A program made the position numbers and the translations under genes. Below the pieces are notes generated by a model. That model searched no databases, was not told the DNA's origin, and saw only the letters and a list, made by a program, of their open reading frames with translations. Shown here one piece after another: positions 10,858 through 21,267 of a stretch of DNA of 64,000 nucleotides. Origin of the DNA: Mesaphorura yosii (taxonomy: Eukaryota > Arthropoda > Collembola > Poduromorpha > Tullbergiidae); contig WIXG01000371.1 of NCBI GenBank assembly GCA_009869945.1, positions 1 through 64,000 of the forward strand, read 5' to 3'. Positions within the stretch are counted from its first letter, which is position 1; the number at the start of each line of letters is the position of its first letter.

Positions 10858-11635
10858 TTCACTAATTAAGTTGAATTTGGCTTCACTAATTAATTAGTCA
10901 CTCAAACTTGACTTACCACCTCCATAAGGAGCGGATTCTGCGCCGGCGGAGCTGGAACCAGAAATTCAGGAGTCAGAGTTGCTGGATTGATGGAGGAAAG
11001 GCGGGGAACTTTTGCCGGAAGCATTGTAGCCCTTATCAGTAGTCAGATTCCGGAGTTAGTAGCAAGCTGGCTGGTTAATTGCTGTTAATCAGTGAAAATT
11101 CGGTTGTCTGATCTTTTCAGAGGAGGGCGATGACGACTGACTGACGACTGCCGGACAAAAGCGGAGAACGAAGTCGAAAGCGACGACGCAAGATAAAATT
11201 TAAAAATTCCCAAATAAATCTCGACTTTGTTCTTCAGTGTTGCGTTCTTTGCTGTTTACATTCAAAAGGAAAGGCAAACGCACCGAGCCAAGGAGGCCAG
11301 GCCGCCAAGAACTACGCCGCGTACAAAATGGTTAAAGCGGGTGGTAATCATTTCGTTTATATTAAACCAGAAAATGTGTCGCCTCTCATTTGAGAATGTC
11401 TCTCAATACAAAATTACAGAATTGAGTAAAATAGTCTCGATTCGTGGTCCGGTGGCTGCTTTGGACGAGCTTCACACGTGTTGCATCAATTCCTCGTCGG
11501 ATTCATACAGTCTAAACTTAAGATTTGAAAATTAGACAACCATACGAAACAGCTGACTTGCCCTTTCTTTTAATTTTTGACCAAATTCTCCGTTATCAGT
11601 GTCTGTCGATCAACGTTGAATTTGGGTTGACGACA
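10858..11635. other. Upstream region of LRR gene; possible 5' exon
   Basis: On the minus strand 11023-10917 reads MLPAKVPRLSSINPATLTPE... to a strong donor (GTAAGTCAAG). It may be a non-coding or alternative first exon of the LRR gene. A plus-strand ORF at 11227-11535 has no recognisable domain. Confidence 0.35.
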
Positions 11636-11812
11636 ATGGAGGAGCCTTCCTTGAATGTCCCAATGGTGGAGAGCCTGCTGATCCGTGTACGGCACCTGGA
11701 GGAACAAAGAGCATCGTGCAAGTGTAAAGAAAGCAAATCTCAGATACATCAACTGACTGAAAAGTGTGGTGCGCTGGAGGAGCGTCTGCGGATTGCACAC
11801 AATACGATTTAA
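11636..11812 (+). CDS. Small coiled-coil ORF, 58 residues
   Basis: An ATG in the context ACAATGGAGG opens a 58-residue reading frame. It is rich in Leu, Glu, Lys and Arg with a heptad pattern (VESLLIRVRHLEEQ, IHQLTEKCGALEERLR), as in a short parallel coiled coil. It contains a CKCKESK stretch. No family is recognised and no splice sites are needed. It could be a genuine microprotein or a chance ORF; the heptad regularity favours the former slightly. Confidence 0.35.
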   Translation: MEEPSLNVPMVESLLIRVRHLEEQRASCKCKESKSQIHQLTEKCGALEERLRIAHNTI

Positions 11813-11948
11813 GCACCATCGCATTTGTTACCTTTAAGGTGTCGTTTTTTATTCGTCGCTCACTGAACTTATTACTGGCCTCGACGGGATTTCGGAAACT
11901 GAAAGGCAAGTCACCTTCCATCCGTTAATTTAACACTAGCTGCCTGTA

Positions 11949-12096
11949 GACTCGCGAAGCGAGTCCGGCGCTAGCATCGTCAACTTTGAATTAAATCAAT
12001 GGCCCGGTCACCAAATATTCGGTGACACGATAATAAGTTCATAATAAATTATGTAAATTTAATAATGATAGGGGCCCGTGTCACCGAGTGACTCGG
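11949..12096. repeat. Cluster of three short hairpins
   Basis: GACTCGC-GAA-GCGAGTC lies at 11949-11965. GTCACC/GGTGAC with an 8-nt loop lies at 12007-12026. CCGAG-TGA-CTCGG lies at 12084-12096. All three are in about 150 bp of non-coding DNA between two plus-strand ORFs. They could be UTR structure, a small RNA or a relic of a foldback element. No function can be assigned. Confidence 0.5.
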
Positions 12097-12707
12097 CGAT
12101 AGTATCGTTCACGACAATCAAATAACTTCTATTTATTCAAGAATTTTATTCACTTTAATGAAACTAATGGTAGTGATGGTGGTGGTGCACCACAACCTTT
12201 GGCCCAGTTGGGTGCACGGGCTCAGCCGGTGGCAGCGGCCGACTATTCGCTACTCGGCGTAGCCATTGGCAAACCTCGACAAACCTTGCCGCTCGTGAGC
12301 TGGCGGCGCCCTCGCTATGATACCGAACTCAAAATGTCCACCGCCACGGCCATCTCCCTAATACACATTCCCTTCCTGCGGTTGCCCACTCTGCTGCCTC
12401 CTTCTCACTCCCGCGGCTCTCTGACTCTCGTGTACACATGCGAATCATTCTTAAATTGCCTTAAATGCTAAACTTAATTGTCATTTGAATAATCCTGCAC
12501 GCAATCGTATCACATTAAACGAGACATTGAACGGCCAAGGACTTGGCATTGCGGAATGAGCCTTCCTCTGCGGTCTTAGTTTCGTTTAATTTAGCTGCTT
12601 TGGTCGTCGTCGTTATCTGGAAACCGCCAGCCGATAGGACCATTAAACCATCGAAAAAATTGGAGCACAGCAGTGGGCATTGCAAGCATAACGTACAAAG
12701 TTGAGCA

Positions 12708-13895
12708 ATGGGGAGTCGTGAGAATGTCCCGTTGCTCACGAATAAGCCGGAGGAGCCCGATGGAGAGGCCACGAGCACTGGCGGCCGTCCTCTTCTTTTC
12801 CGGGTGAAGGGCACAGTGATTCTTTCCACGTGGTGGCAGATTCTTCTCGTGATTGCCTACAGTGGGACGATAGTTGGCGTGGATCATTACTATGCCGAAA
12901 GGTTCAGGCTGGACTTGCCACGAGCGCTCATCGACATTCTGGGAGTTGTAACTGGGCTGCTGCTGACATTCAGGACGCAAACTGCGTACGAAAGATACTC
13001 CGAGGGACGACTGTTGTGGTCACGCATGACTTGTGCCATTCGGAATCTCACTCGCCTGATTTGGGTCGACGTCGACGTGGGGAAGCACGATAGCAAATCC
13101 GTCGTGGAGAAGAGGTCGGCCATTAATCTGCTGGTCGCATTCGCAGTGGCAACCAAGCATTACCTGCGAGAGGAATATTCCTACGAGTTTGAGGATTTGC
13201 GCAACCTGATTTCGCACCTGCGGTTGGTGCACACTCCATCGTCAAACTTGCCCCTGGCGGATCAAGAAATTCCCATCACCATGGCGACTGAGCGTGTTTG
13301 GCGATTCAAAGGCGACCACATGAAAGCATACAGCGTGGTCACTCCCACAAATATCCCGCTCGAGTTGAGTTACTACATCGAGTCTATTGTCAACAACTGC
13401 GAACGAGAGGAAAAATGTACAGCTGGGACAATTCAATCGATGCGAGCTGATCTGTCGCACTTGGTCGAGTGTCTGACTTCGTTTGAGCGAATTCTGAGGA
13501 CTCCGATCCCACTCGCATACTCGGTCCACCTCACCCACATGGTTTGGCTCTACATCCTCGCACTCCCGTACCAATTGCTCGAGCATCTGGGGTGGTGGAC
13601 CGTGCCAGTCGTCGGTATAGCAACCTTCGCATTCCTCGGAATCTTGCAGATTGGGTGGGAAATTGAGAATCCATTTGGTTACGACGCGAATGATCTGCCA
13701 CTGGACGACTTCTGCAAGGTTATTCGCCGGGAAATCCAACACGTAGTCATGCGAGGACCGATTGCAGCCGAGGAGTGGATCTACTCGGATAAAAACTTTC
13801 CCCTCATCCCCGACTCATACATGTCGGCACATGAGTTGGGGGAGCTGAGTAACGAAGAAATCAACAACTTGATTCGCACTAAACGTCAACACTGA
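12708..13895 (+). CDS. Bestrophin-like (RFP-TM/UPF0187) anion channel, intronless
   Basis: An uninterrupted 395-residue ORF starts at ATG 12708. Membrane segments lie at about 40-58, 72-90, 265-290 and 296-315. Family signatures are LTFRTQTAYERYSEGRLLW (86-104) and the C-terminal WEIENPFGYDANDLPLDDFC (317-336), typical of the bestrophin superfamily branch found in bacteria, fungi and plants. The familiar animal bestrophin N-terminal signature is not seen. Members form multimeric chloride or other anion channels. The gene has no introns, although most neighbours do. That, with the branch affinity, makes horizontal acquisition plausible (inference). Start alternatives: none upstream in frame is needed, since residues 1-35 are a normal cytoplasmic leader. 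Confidence 0.82.
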   Translation: MGSRENVPLLTNKPEEPDGEATSTGGRPLLFRVKGTVILSTWWQILLVIAYSGTIVGVDHYYAERFRLDLPRALIDILGVVTGLLLTFRTQTAYERYSEGRLLWSRMTCAIRNLTRLIWVDVDVGKHDSKSVVEKRSAINLLVAFAVATKHYLREEYSYEFEDLRNLISHLRLVHTPSSNLPLADQEIPITMATERVWRFKGDHMKAYSVVTPTNIPLELSYYIESIVNNCEREEKCTAGTIQSMRADLSHLVECLTSFERILRTPIPLAYSVHLTHMVWLYILALPYQLLEHLGWWTVPVVGIATFAFLGILQIGWEIENPFGYDANDLPLDDFCKVIRREIQHVVMRGPIAAEEWIYSDKNFPLIPDSYMSAHELGELSNEEINNLIRTKRQH

Positions 13896-16257
13896 AGAGA
13901 TTTTTTTTATCCCGGTAGTTAATTATATAAGAATTTGTTGATTACAATTCATCATTTCCCCATTCGCCCTAATTAAGAGCTTCAATATCTTCCTAGAATT
14001 TGGTGGCATACAATTCCTTGACCTTTTTCTATGCGCGAATGTATGAGGAGTCACTGTAAGCATCGAATTTCAGATTTTCCCATTCATCTTCAAAGTTGCA
14101 TCTGTACTCCCACTCCCTGCGACTGGATTGTAATCACGTATTCGTTCATACCCTGCACCGTCTGCCTCATTTTCTGACCATGAATCCAACCATGTCACGT
14201 CTCCCTGCCCAATCCATTCCTTCATGTATCCACTGTCGTCAATGAAGGCCATTCGCTCCTCCACATACAAGTTACAATATTCTGCGATCAGTCGGACTAA
14301 TTCGCACTTTTGAGTCTTAATTTCGTGATCGTGTGCATAATCACGTTTAACAAGTCACTTGTACGTGAATGCAACGAGTGGGCAGGAATCCGGAATCTAT
14401 GTTTGGTGGTTTCAAAATCGAAGCTAACGAATACTTGCTGTACGTGGAAAGTGAGAGGCGGCTTCAGGTCGATGAAGGCCAAAACCCTAGATCTGTGGCT
14501 ATGCACATGCCACTCATGGGCATATTTCCACTGTGTGGATGCATGCTCTGTGTCGCTTCACTTGTCTGTTCCATTGAGTTCGTGATTTGCAAGGATTGGA
14601 CACCAGAAGTAGAAGATTGTAGTTTCGCCAGAATAATTCCTGTACTCGACTGGCCTCGTCGATCGTTTCTGGCGATCATCTAAACCACTTGACAAATTAA
14701 ATTCAAATTTATACATGAAAGAGCAATTAAATGATAAATTTATCTCGTCAGGCACGCCTGAAGTGTATCGATTTTATTATCACATCTTTACACGCTTATG
14801 ACTTCTCATTTTCTGTCTTCTTGAGCTGATGCGACCTTTTGTTTTCCGACTATCTAAATTTATGAAGCAACGGCCATTCTCCGACGAAAATTATGAACCC
14901 TGACCGGAAATGCCGTACGCACATAAATGTGCTAATATCAATTTATCTTTGTAGTTTTTCTTCAATATTGAAGTAGAATTGACGAAGCACTTGCAAAATT
15001 TCAGATTGTAAAAAAAAATCGCCGCAAACTACTTGAATGTTTGTGTTCAATTGATTCACATCACCAGATATGAATGCTGGAATGACAGGTGACAAACTTG
15101 CGGAATGCGAAATTGCGAGCACAATTTAGAATTTAAGTTGACAAAATGACTATTTCGGTTGCTTGTTCCCTTACAGCGAACGCCTGAAGGCGCGAAGCCA
15201 AAGTACACGTCAATGTCCGAAAGTGTGCCCACACGAGCAACGAACCTGCGAAACACCAACGAGCCGCGAAAATTGAATTTCGTGGAAGACGAGCGACGAT
15301 CACCGGCAAAAATTGGCAAAACCGGTTTTTGCAGCTGCGGACCCACGAAAACCACTGACGTAAATGCAAAACGGAATGCAGTACCTGTATTTTCATGTTT
15401 ACGAATTATGCGCAGATCTGATGCAGAGTTATTTTTTTCTGGCGACTTCCGAGTTCAATGGAACCGAATTACCTGGAACGCTCATCGGTCGTTGCCTGCA
15501 CTTCAATTTGGCGAAGAGCATTTCATTTTCAGGTGCAGCGGCAGCAGTGCTGGTTTGTTCAATTTTCTCTGGCAAATCCGAGAAACTCTGCCCGGCTAGC
15601 AAATAGTTCCAAAACGAAAGCAGAGAACAAAGCACGATGGTGGCCAGCGCCGGCTCTTCGTCTCCAGCCCCTGCCCCCGGGCCGTGCGCCTCCGTCGTCG
15701 ACCCTGCCCAAGCACCCCTGCAGCAGGTCCAGGAGCGTAATCAGGGAAAGTGGCACAGTTAACCCAAATCGGCGACTCTAATCTGACCATGTACTTGCAA
15801 TGACCCGTAAGCAACTTTTTCTGTCGATATGTCGGGGGTTCCTCCAAATGGGAAACTTACGACGGCATATGAAATCTCAAGGTCATAATGTAGTTTACAA
15901 GGAAATCTGTACGACTGAATGCTTCTCCCTGCATTAAATGTACCTTCATTAGCCTAAATTTATTTACTTGTTTGAAATAAAATTTAATTGATAACAGAGA
16001 AACTTAATTGCCATTACTAAAATTCAATAAAGTGGACTGAGATGACTCCAAAAAATTCAGTTGTCATTAAGCAATATATGGATTTCGCTGATTGTACTAA
16101 TGGTTCCTGGGAAGCGACTTCACTAGAAATTGAAAGCTGGCACTTAATGGCCTGGACTTTTAGCAGAGACAGCTCTTCACTTTAATTCTTTTGTCTTCTT
16201 GATGGATTTCCATACCTTTTCCACAACCAGAACGATTGTACAACTCTGTGTGGCAGT
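13896..16257. other. Mostly non-coding interval with possible exon fragments
   Basis: Minus-strand 14070-14340 is described separately. On the plus strand 15177-15358 is bounded by an acceptor-like TTCCCTTACAG and a donor-like GTAAATGC and reads RTPEGAKPKYTSMSESVPTR.... A 41-codon ORF starts at 15637 (MVASAGSSSPAPAPGP). Neither could be joined to a convincing gene. The remainder is AT-rich with nothing recognisable. Confidence 0.3.
14070..14340 (-). pseudogene. Possible degenerate coding fragment, unknown family
   Basis: The minus-strand frame reads CELVRLIAEYCNLYVEERMAF followed by WIGQGDVTWLDSWSENEA and ends NPVAGSGSTDATLKMNGKI-stop. It has coding-like composition but begins after an in-frame TGA without an acceptor that fits. 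A neighbouring frame (14297-14506) with SFDFETTKHRFRIPAHS looks like its upstream part shifted by one base. I infer a decayed gene; it may equally be chance. Confidence 0.25.
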
Positions 16258-17529
16258 ATGTTGTCCATTGGGTTAACGAGGACGCTCGAGCTTCTCCTGC
16301 GTTTGGGCTTCAGGACGAGGGTGTTTCCCTACAAATGGAACGAAGGACCTCGCGCCCTGGTTAAGCTAAGTGAGCTGGCGCTTCCGAGAGACCGATGGCT
16401 CGCCTGGGCCAGCATTTCGCTTGATACCGTGTTTTTAGTGATTTTGGTAGTGTCCTATTCTCACGCTGTCAGTTGCCACATGTTGCAGTCGACCCAAATC
16501 ATCGTTCTGCGCTTCTTGCTCGTTGGCTGTACTTTGTTGCTTGCAGCCTATCTCATCATACAGGCCTCTGTCTCGGACATAACTTGCTGGATAAATAAAC
16601 TCCTTCAAATCAACCAGATTCTTCTGACTCAATCTTCCGATGTGAAGAAGCCACAGGAGCGGCGCAAAGTTTCGCGGCGCGTGGTCTGCCGCAGCCCCTG
16701 GCGTAAGACAATCATCGAACTCTTCCGCCGTTTCACATCGTGGGTCGCCCGGCTTGAGTTATTTAGCTTGGCAATTGAAGGGTTCTGCTTCGTCACTCCC
16801 GTGCTTTTATTTCTGGGCTGCCTGCGTCCAAAGTCTGTGGAGAACCTCGTCTGGCTTTACTATGGGAACGCAAGCGCGGGCTTTATCACCCTCGGCGTCT
16901 TTTACGCTATCGCCATGTCACTGGTTCTCTTCCGAGTCCTTCTATCTGTGATGATAGTCGTCACTGCCGAAGTAGCCTCGATTAAGCTTCTCAGGGATTG
17001 GACGCGGTACCAGAAGGCAAAACTGGAAGAAACTGATTTGAGCCAAGTCCTTCAATCGTACGACGCTGCCAGAGTGCTGGAGGCGTTCTTTCGTGAAGGC
17101 GCGTTCTCCCTCTTTCTGCCTACTCTACTGGCGGCTCACAGTGCCATCCAAATCTGCGCAACGACCGTGCTGATTCTCTTCCATGAGAATTTAAGTTGGC
17201 TCCATTTCGCACGGTATGGTAATACCGCCTGTTGGAACATGTTGAGCCAAATTTGGGCGCTAAGTCAAAGCGCTGCCGTGACCATGCGGTCGGAGGAACT
17301 GATTTTGGCGGTTGGTCAGACCAAGTGGCGACGAAGCTCTGCGGAAAGGCGTTGGCTAGAGCCTCGGCTGAAATCAATGCGCCCTATCAAGGTGTGGCTC
17401 GGCTCGTTCTTCTCGGTGTCCTACTCCACAATTCTGAGTGTAATGTTTTTCAACAGCCAAGAGACTGCATCGTTCGTTATTATGTACAGAGAAACTGCAA
17501 CAGAAGCAAAGGGCGTACTACCACATTGA
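16258..17529 (+). CDS. Seven-helix gustatory-receptor-like protein, intronless
   Basis: A 423-residue ORF begins at ATG 16258 (MLSIGLTRTLELLL). Hydrophobic segments include SLDTVFLVILVVSYSHAV, VLRFLLVGCTLLLAAYLII, FCFVTPVLLFLGCL, AGFITLGVFYAIAMSLVLF, FLPTLLAAHSAIQICATTVL and a last one at WLGSFFSVSYSTILSVMFF. Long cytoplasmic basic loops separate them. The layout and the C-terminal helix resemble arthropod gustatory receptors, but the hallmark TYxxxxxQF ending is absent. It would sit in the plasma membrane of sensory neurons if the assignment is right. It lacks introns, unlike the receptor-like gene at 935. Another polytopic protein family is possible. Confidence 0.5.
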   Translation: MLSIGLTRTLELLLRLGFRTRVFPYKWNEGPRALVKLSELALPRDRWLAWASISLDTVFLVILVVSYSHAVSCHMLQSTQIIVLRFLLVGCTLLLAAYLIIQASVSDITCWINKLLQINQILLTQSSDVKKPQERRKVSRRVVCRSPWRKTIIELFRRFTSWVARLELFSLAIEGFCFVTPVLLFLGCLRPKSVENLVWLYYGNASAGFITLGVFYAIAMSLVLFRVLLSVMIVVTAEVASIKLLRDWTRYQKAKLEETDLSQVLQSYDAARVLEAFFREGAFSLFLPTLLAAHSAIQICATTVLILFHENLSWLHFARYGNTACWNMLSQIWALSQSAAVTMRSEELILAVGQTKWRRSSAERRWLEPRLKSMRPIKVWLGSFFSVSYSTILSVMFFNSQETASFVIMYRETATEAKGVLPH

Positions 17530-19064
17530 AAAGCCATCTGGAGGCTATGCCTGCTCTCGTTCGAGGGCGCCCTCTAACAGAGCCTGGACGGTGGCAGCTG
17601 TTAGAGTAGCCATTAACAACCATGAAGCTCGACCTTAAACAAAGACAACCGGGTTGTAATGGGTTCTGTCAGGATTCCAGAAATAGAAATGATTGATGAA
17701 AGTTTTCACTTAATGGCTTAAACATGTAGCGCACAATTAACGTAGAATTCTCCACTTTAGTGCTTTTGTCTCATAACTTAAGCATTTCCATAGCATCGAG
17801 CACAAAACAGCACCAGAACAAATTGAAAAACGGCAGCTCGGCGTGACGCGGGCGTTTGAATATCGATTTAATATCACCAGGCCAAGCTGCCAAGCTGAGC
17901 AGCGCTTTGGTAATTTGCAATAAGTATTTGGCTTATTTGCAATAAAAGCCAAATGTTTCATGAAAGGTGGCCTGGAGTACTCAACACAGATGGCCTACAT
18001 GACAACCTCGCTACACCTGGCGGATTGACGACAGCCGTGACCACATATCCAGGGGCACGCGAAGTAACTTTGACGTCAGCGTACATCACATACCAGAACT
18101 GAAGAGTCACCTTTTTGATAGAGTGCACTTTCTTGCAAGCAAAAACAAACAACGCAGAACCCAACACTGACTAGTTCCTTTTTTTTCCTTTTTTTACTCT
18201 GAATGCGTGGACTCAGTGGACGACGGACTGCATGATTATAGTAATTAGCAATCTACGTATCCTCCTTAACTTCTTCATCTTGTGACGTAGCCATGGAATT
18301 GCGATATTCGAATCATTTTCAACGTGCCGTCTCCTTTTATTAATTCGTTCGTTCTCTGAAGCATAGTACGTCAACAGGTGCCCCGTAAACAGCCACAGAA
18401 TTGGTTAGCTTGAAGTATTCCAACGTTTGGTTACAACTTGCTAAAACGGCTTCTTGTCCACGATACGATACGATGATGTTTGGATCTGGATTTATTTAGC
18501 TGACTGGAGTCATGGACACTTGACGGAATGATTGTATGTTGTCATGAGGGTTCGGATGAATCTTGTTGACGTTCTAATTCTGTTGGCCATCTTTTATTAC
18601 AAGCCAATGTTTGTTTGTGGAACCATTACTGAATTTTTTTTATTCCTGGTAAAACATGCAAGTGGACACAACAGAGGTAGAAACCATATTGGCAATTGTC
18701 CATTGGAGCAATAAACAATTCTTATGAAAAAATCCTCAAGTGAGAGGAATTATTAGAATTTAATGGCACAGGATTCTCATCACGCAAAAAGATGCTTCTT
18801 GGTACAAAGTATTACGTATTTGCTCTCAGTTTGCTTAAACCGGTTCTGCAGGTTCTTGTTAAGACTTCTACGTATGCTCGTCAGATTTATAGCCAGAAGA
18901 GAAGAATAAGGCAAAATACAGTCAAATGGAGTAAGAGAACAAACTTGGGTTTAATTGATTCGATTGTCAATTCATTACATCACCCACCATCCTGTACATG
19001 TAATTAATTATAATTTATAATGGTTATGCTCTGCTCATAAAAAGAATATTTCTAGTACTTGGTT
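17530..19064. other. Intergenic, no gene seen
   Basis: AT-rich. The stretch at about 17700-17830 (CACTTAATGGCTT, then CACTTTAGTGCTTTTGTCTC, then CCAGAAC) loosely repeats the leader of the receptor-like gene at about 16140-16235. It may be a decayed duplicate promoter. A CRE-like TGACGTCA lies near 18072. It includes the 3' side of the minus-strand gene ending at 19065. Confidence 0.35.
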
Positions 19065-20213
19065 TTAATTTTTCTTGACTACACCATCCACTCCTCTGTA
19101 CCCATTAATCCTTTTGGCTGTGGCTACCGCGGATAAAAATGCTAATTTGTATATCACATTCATAATGGTGCGAAAAATTGAGTATTGCAAACATCTGAGC
19201 ATTGATACAAGTAATTTCAGAATTACTCTTTCGGTGCGACCAAGGCAGGCGAGTACTTTGGATCCTGAACTTCCGCCCGTAACATGTTTAATAATCAGAT
19301 ATACAAAAATGGCTACTGGGTCAAGGAACTTCGAACGTGGTATTAAAGTACAGACGATATTAAATTCTTCTTCTCGTATGTTTTTCATGCAAGGAAGGAT
19401 GACCTCCATCCAAATCCGGCGAGATACAGCTTGGCGAACGGCACGATTCGGATGGAGGGAATGGTTGAACCGGTCCTCCAGCCCCATGTACCGCATGGCA
19501 ACCCCCAAATGGTACGCGTACGCGTCCAAGCCTTCTGTTGCTGCCTTGGCGTCCAGGCCAGCCAACTTTGGGTTGATGTCAAAAGCTGTGTACAAGCCAC
19601 TACCCAACATGACGAGGTCAAACTGGCTGATGAGGACAGGAGGAGTCGAGGTCATAATCCCAGACAAATACTCGGGCGTTGGAATATGAGCCAAGTCTTC
19701 ACGCATTGCTTTGAGGACACAAAGCCGACTCTCATCAGGGGGGTAAACAGCATTGGGCTTCTTCATGAGTTTGTCAGCATAGATGAGATGTACTTTTCGG
19801 ATCTTATACACGATTCGTGCAGGTTTGGATCCAAAACTCTCGATCCCTTCCCGAAACCATGCGGACATGTGCGAGAATAAACTGACTCCCATCAACCCAA
19901 CAGCTTTGATGGATTTAAAGTCACTGTTTCGTGTGAATGTCACAAGGATTCGGGCGACGGTGAGAGCCATGAATGCGGCTGTTCCAAGTGCGAAACCACA
20001 TGACAGTATATGTTTCGAAAAGAATTCACGTCCAACGCGGAGTTTGGTAAGGTCAGTGTCTGAAGTCCCCACTCGAACGTCTTTGTGTGGAATTCCATGG
20101 TCACCACGTGCATTCACAGCCTCAGTCACAATCCCACGGAAAATAGAGTCTGCTTCACGGACCACTTCTTCACTCTCACGTTCAAGTTCAATTGTTGTGA
20201 CACGTTCAGCCAT
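19065..20213 (-). CDS. mpaB/rubber-oxygenase-like (DUF2236) membrane protein
   Basis: The minus-strand ORF is open from 20249, but the first ATG is at 20213 (MAERVTTIELE), giving 382 residues. Family marks: FSHMSAWFREG (113-123), IRKVH with the candidate haem-ligand His (138-142), YPPDESRL (157-164), SQFDLVMLGSG (196-206) and YLGIEDRFN-like YMGLEDRFN (242-250). A hydrophobic helix near 70-92 could anchor it to a membrane. Characterised relatives are the fungal ER-bound oxygenase MpaB and bacterial latex-clearing proteins, which oxidatively cleave isoprenoid chains with b-type haem. Animal members are uncharacterised to my knowledge. It appears intronless; an upstream exon ending near 20332 (MEFLFILLNSCKQV) could not be joined in phase. 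Confidence 0.75.
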   Translation of the reverse strand: MAERVTTIELERESEEVVREADSIFRGIVTEAVNARGDHGIPHKDVRVGTSDTDLTKLRVGREFFSKHILSCGFALGTAAFMALTVARILVTFTRNSDFKSIKAVGLMGVSLFSHMSAWFREGIESFGSKPARIVYKIRKVHLIYADKLMKKPNAVYPPDESRLCVLKAMREDLAHIPTPEYLSGIMTSTPPVLISQFDLVMLGSGLYTAFDINPKLAGLDAKAATEGLDAYAYHLGVAMRYMGLEDRFNHSLHPNRAVRQAVSRRIWMEVILPCMKNIREEEFNIVCTLIPRSKFLDPVAIFVYLIIKHVTGGSSGSKVLACLGRTERVILKLLVSMLRCLQYSIFRTIMNVIYKLAFLSAVATAKRINGYRGVDGVVKKN

Positions 20214-21267
20214 TTTGGGCTCAAACTGAATACATGAGATCAGATCCAACTTCTCTTCACGGGTGTAACTTTTGAGAAAAATTGATGAGAATATGATTTG
20301 GTCAGCTGGAATTCACAATTGGGCCTCACCGACCTGTTTGCAGCTGTTTAAGAGAATAAATAGAAATTCCATGATGACAAAAAACTGGTTTCTTCACACA
20401 GGCACTCTGAACACGTGCAAGATTCTGGTTCACGCTTCTGCAGAATACACTGACGTCCACTCTATTATTATGAATAATTTTTTGTCCCAATAAGTAAAAT
20501 TTTCCGTCTGAATACTACTTTATACGATTAATTAGTATTAGTAGTAGTATTAGTAGATTAGTAGATTTGCAGTCTTCGTGTGCCATTTTTTATACGCGCG
20601 TGCAGAACAAGTTACGGCAAAAAACGGCCTGGTTTGACCTGTCGTCCATTCCTTATGATAAAATGTGGCCCATACGGTACTGGTTTCCATTCTTCTTGAA
20701 CGATTGCGGTCCCGCTTCATCATCGTCGTCCACGAAACTCGTGGGCAATGGCGGTCTACAGCGGACATGAGAAAGATTTGAGATTCGTAAACATATGGGA
20801 AGCTACCTTGAGCGCGGATGGTTAGCTAGTTAGCTTGACTCCTAATTTTCAATTAGTCGACCTGAAATTCTAAGTAAAAAGGGAATAATTAAATTCATTC
20901 GCCAATTCACCAGGAAAATAAGCCAGTAATTTTATTGCCAAATGATATTTGCGTTTGTATTTTTACTAATTGCTAGACACAAGTATTTTCGTAATTTCGT
21001 TAATTTATAATGCTTATGTTGAATAATTAATACATACGATCATGATCACAATTAAAATTGCTTGATGAGTTACGTATGAACTCTACGAGCACAGCACAGC
21101 ATAGCACGTTTACCTGAAATGTCAATTAATTTAATGTATTTAACAGTTAACATCGACCTGCTCTTTTCTAAGCATCTAGCTTGGAATCTTATCGTAGACA
21201 ATACCATCAAGATTAGATACGAAGTAATTGATATTGATCACCGATCACGATCACGGATCGTTTGTCT
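20214..21267. other. Intergenic; contains a TAG/TTA microsatellite
   Basis: No gene seen. The 20530-20568 stretch is an imperfect (TAGTA)n/(TAG)n simple repeat. The left part is the 5' region of the mpaB-like gene and the right part is the 3' region of the RGS gene. Confidence 0.4.
20530..20568. repeat. Imperfect TAG/TAT microsatellite
   Basis: Tandem TTAGTATTAGTAGTAGTATT-type units about 40 bp long. Confidence 0.75.

Noticed and set aside
13242-13742. 166-codon minus-strand ORF
   Set aside because: Antisense shadow of the bestrophin-like gene.
15177-15358. Candidate plus-strand exon
   Set aside because: Has acceptor- and donor-like ends, but no compatible neighbouring exon was found.
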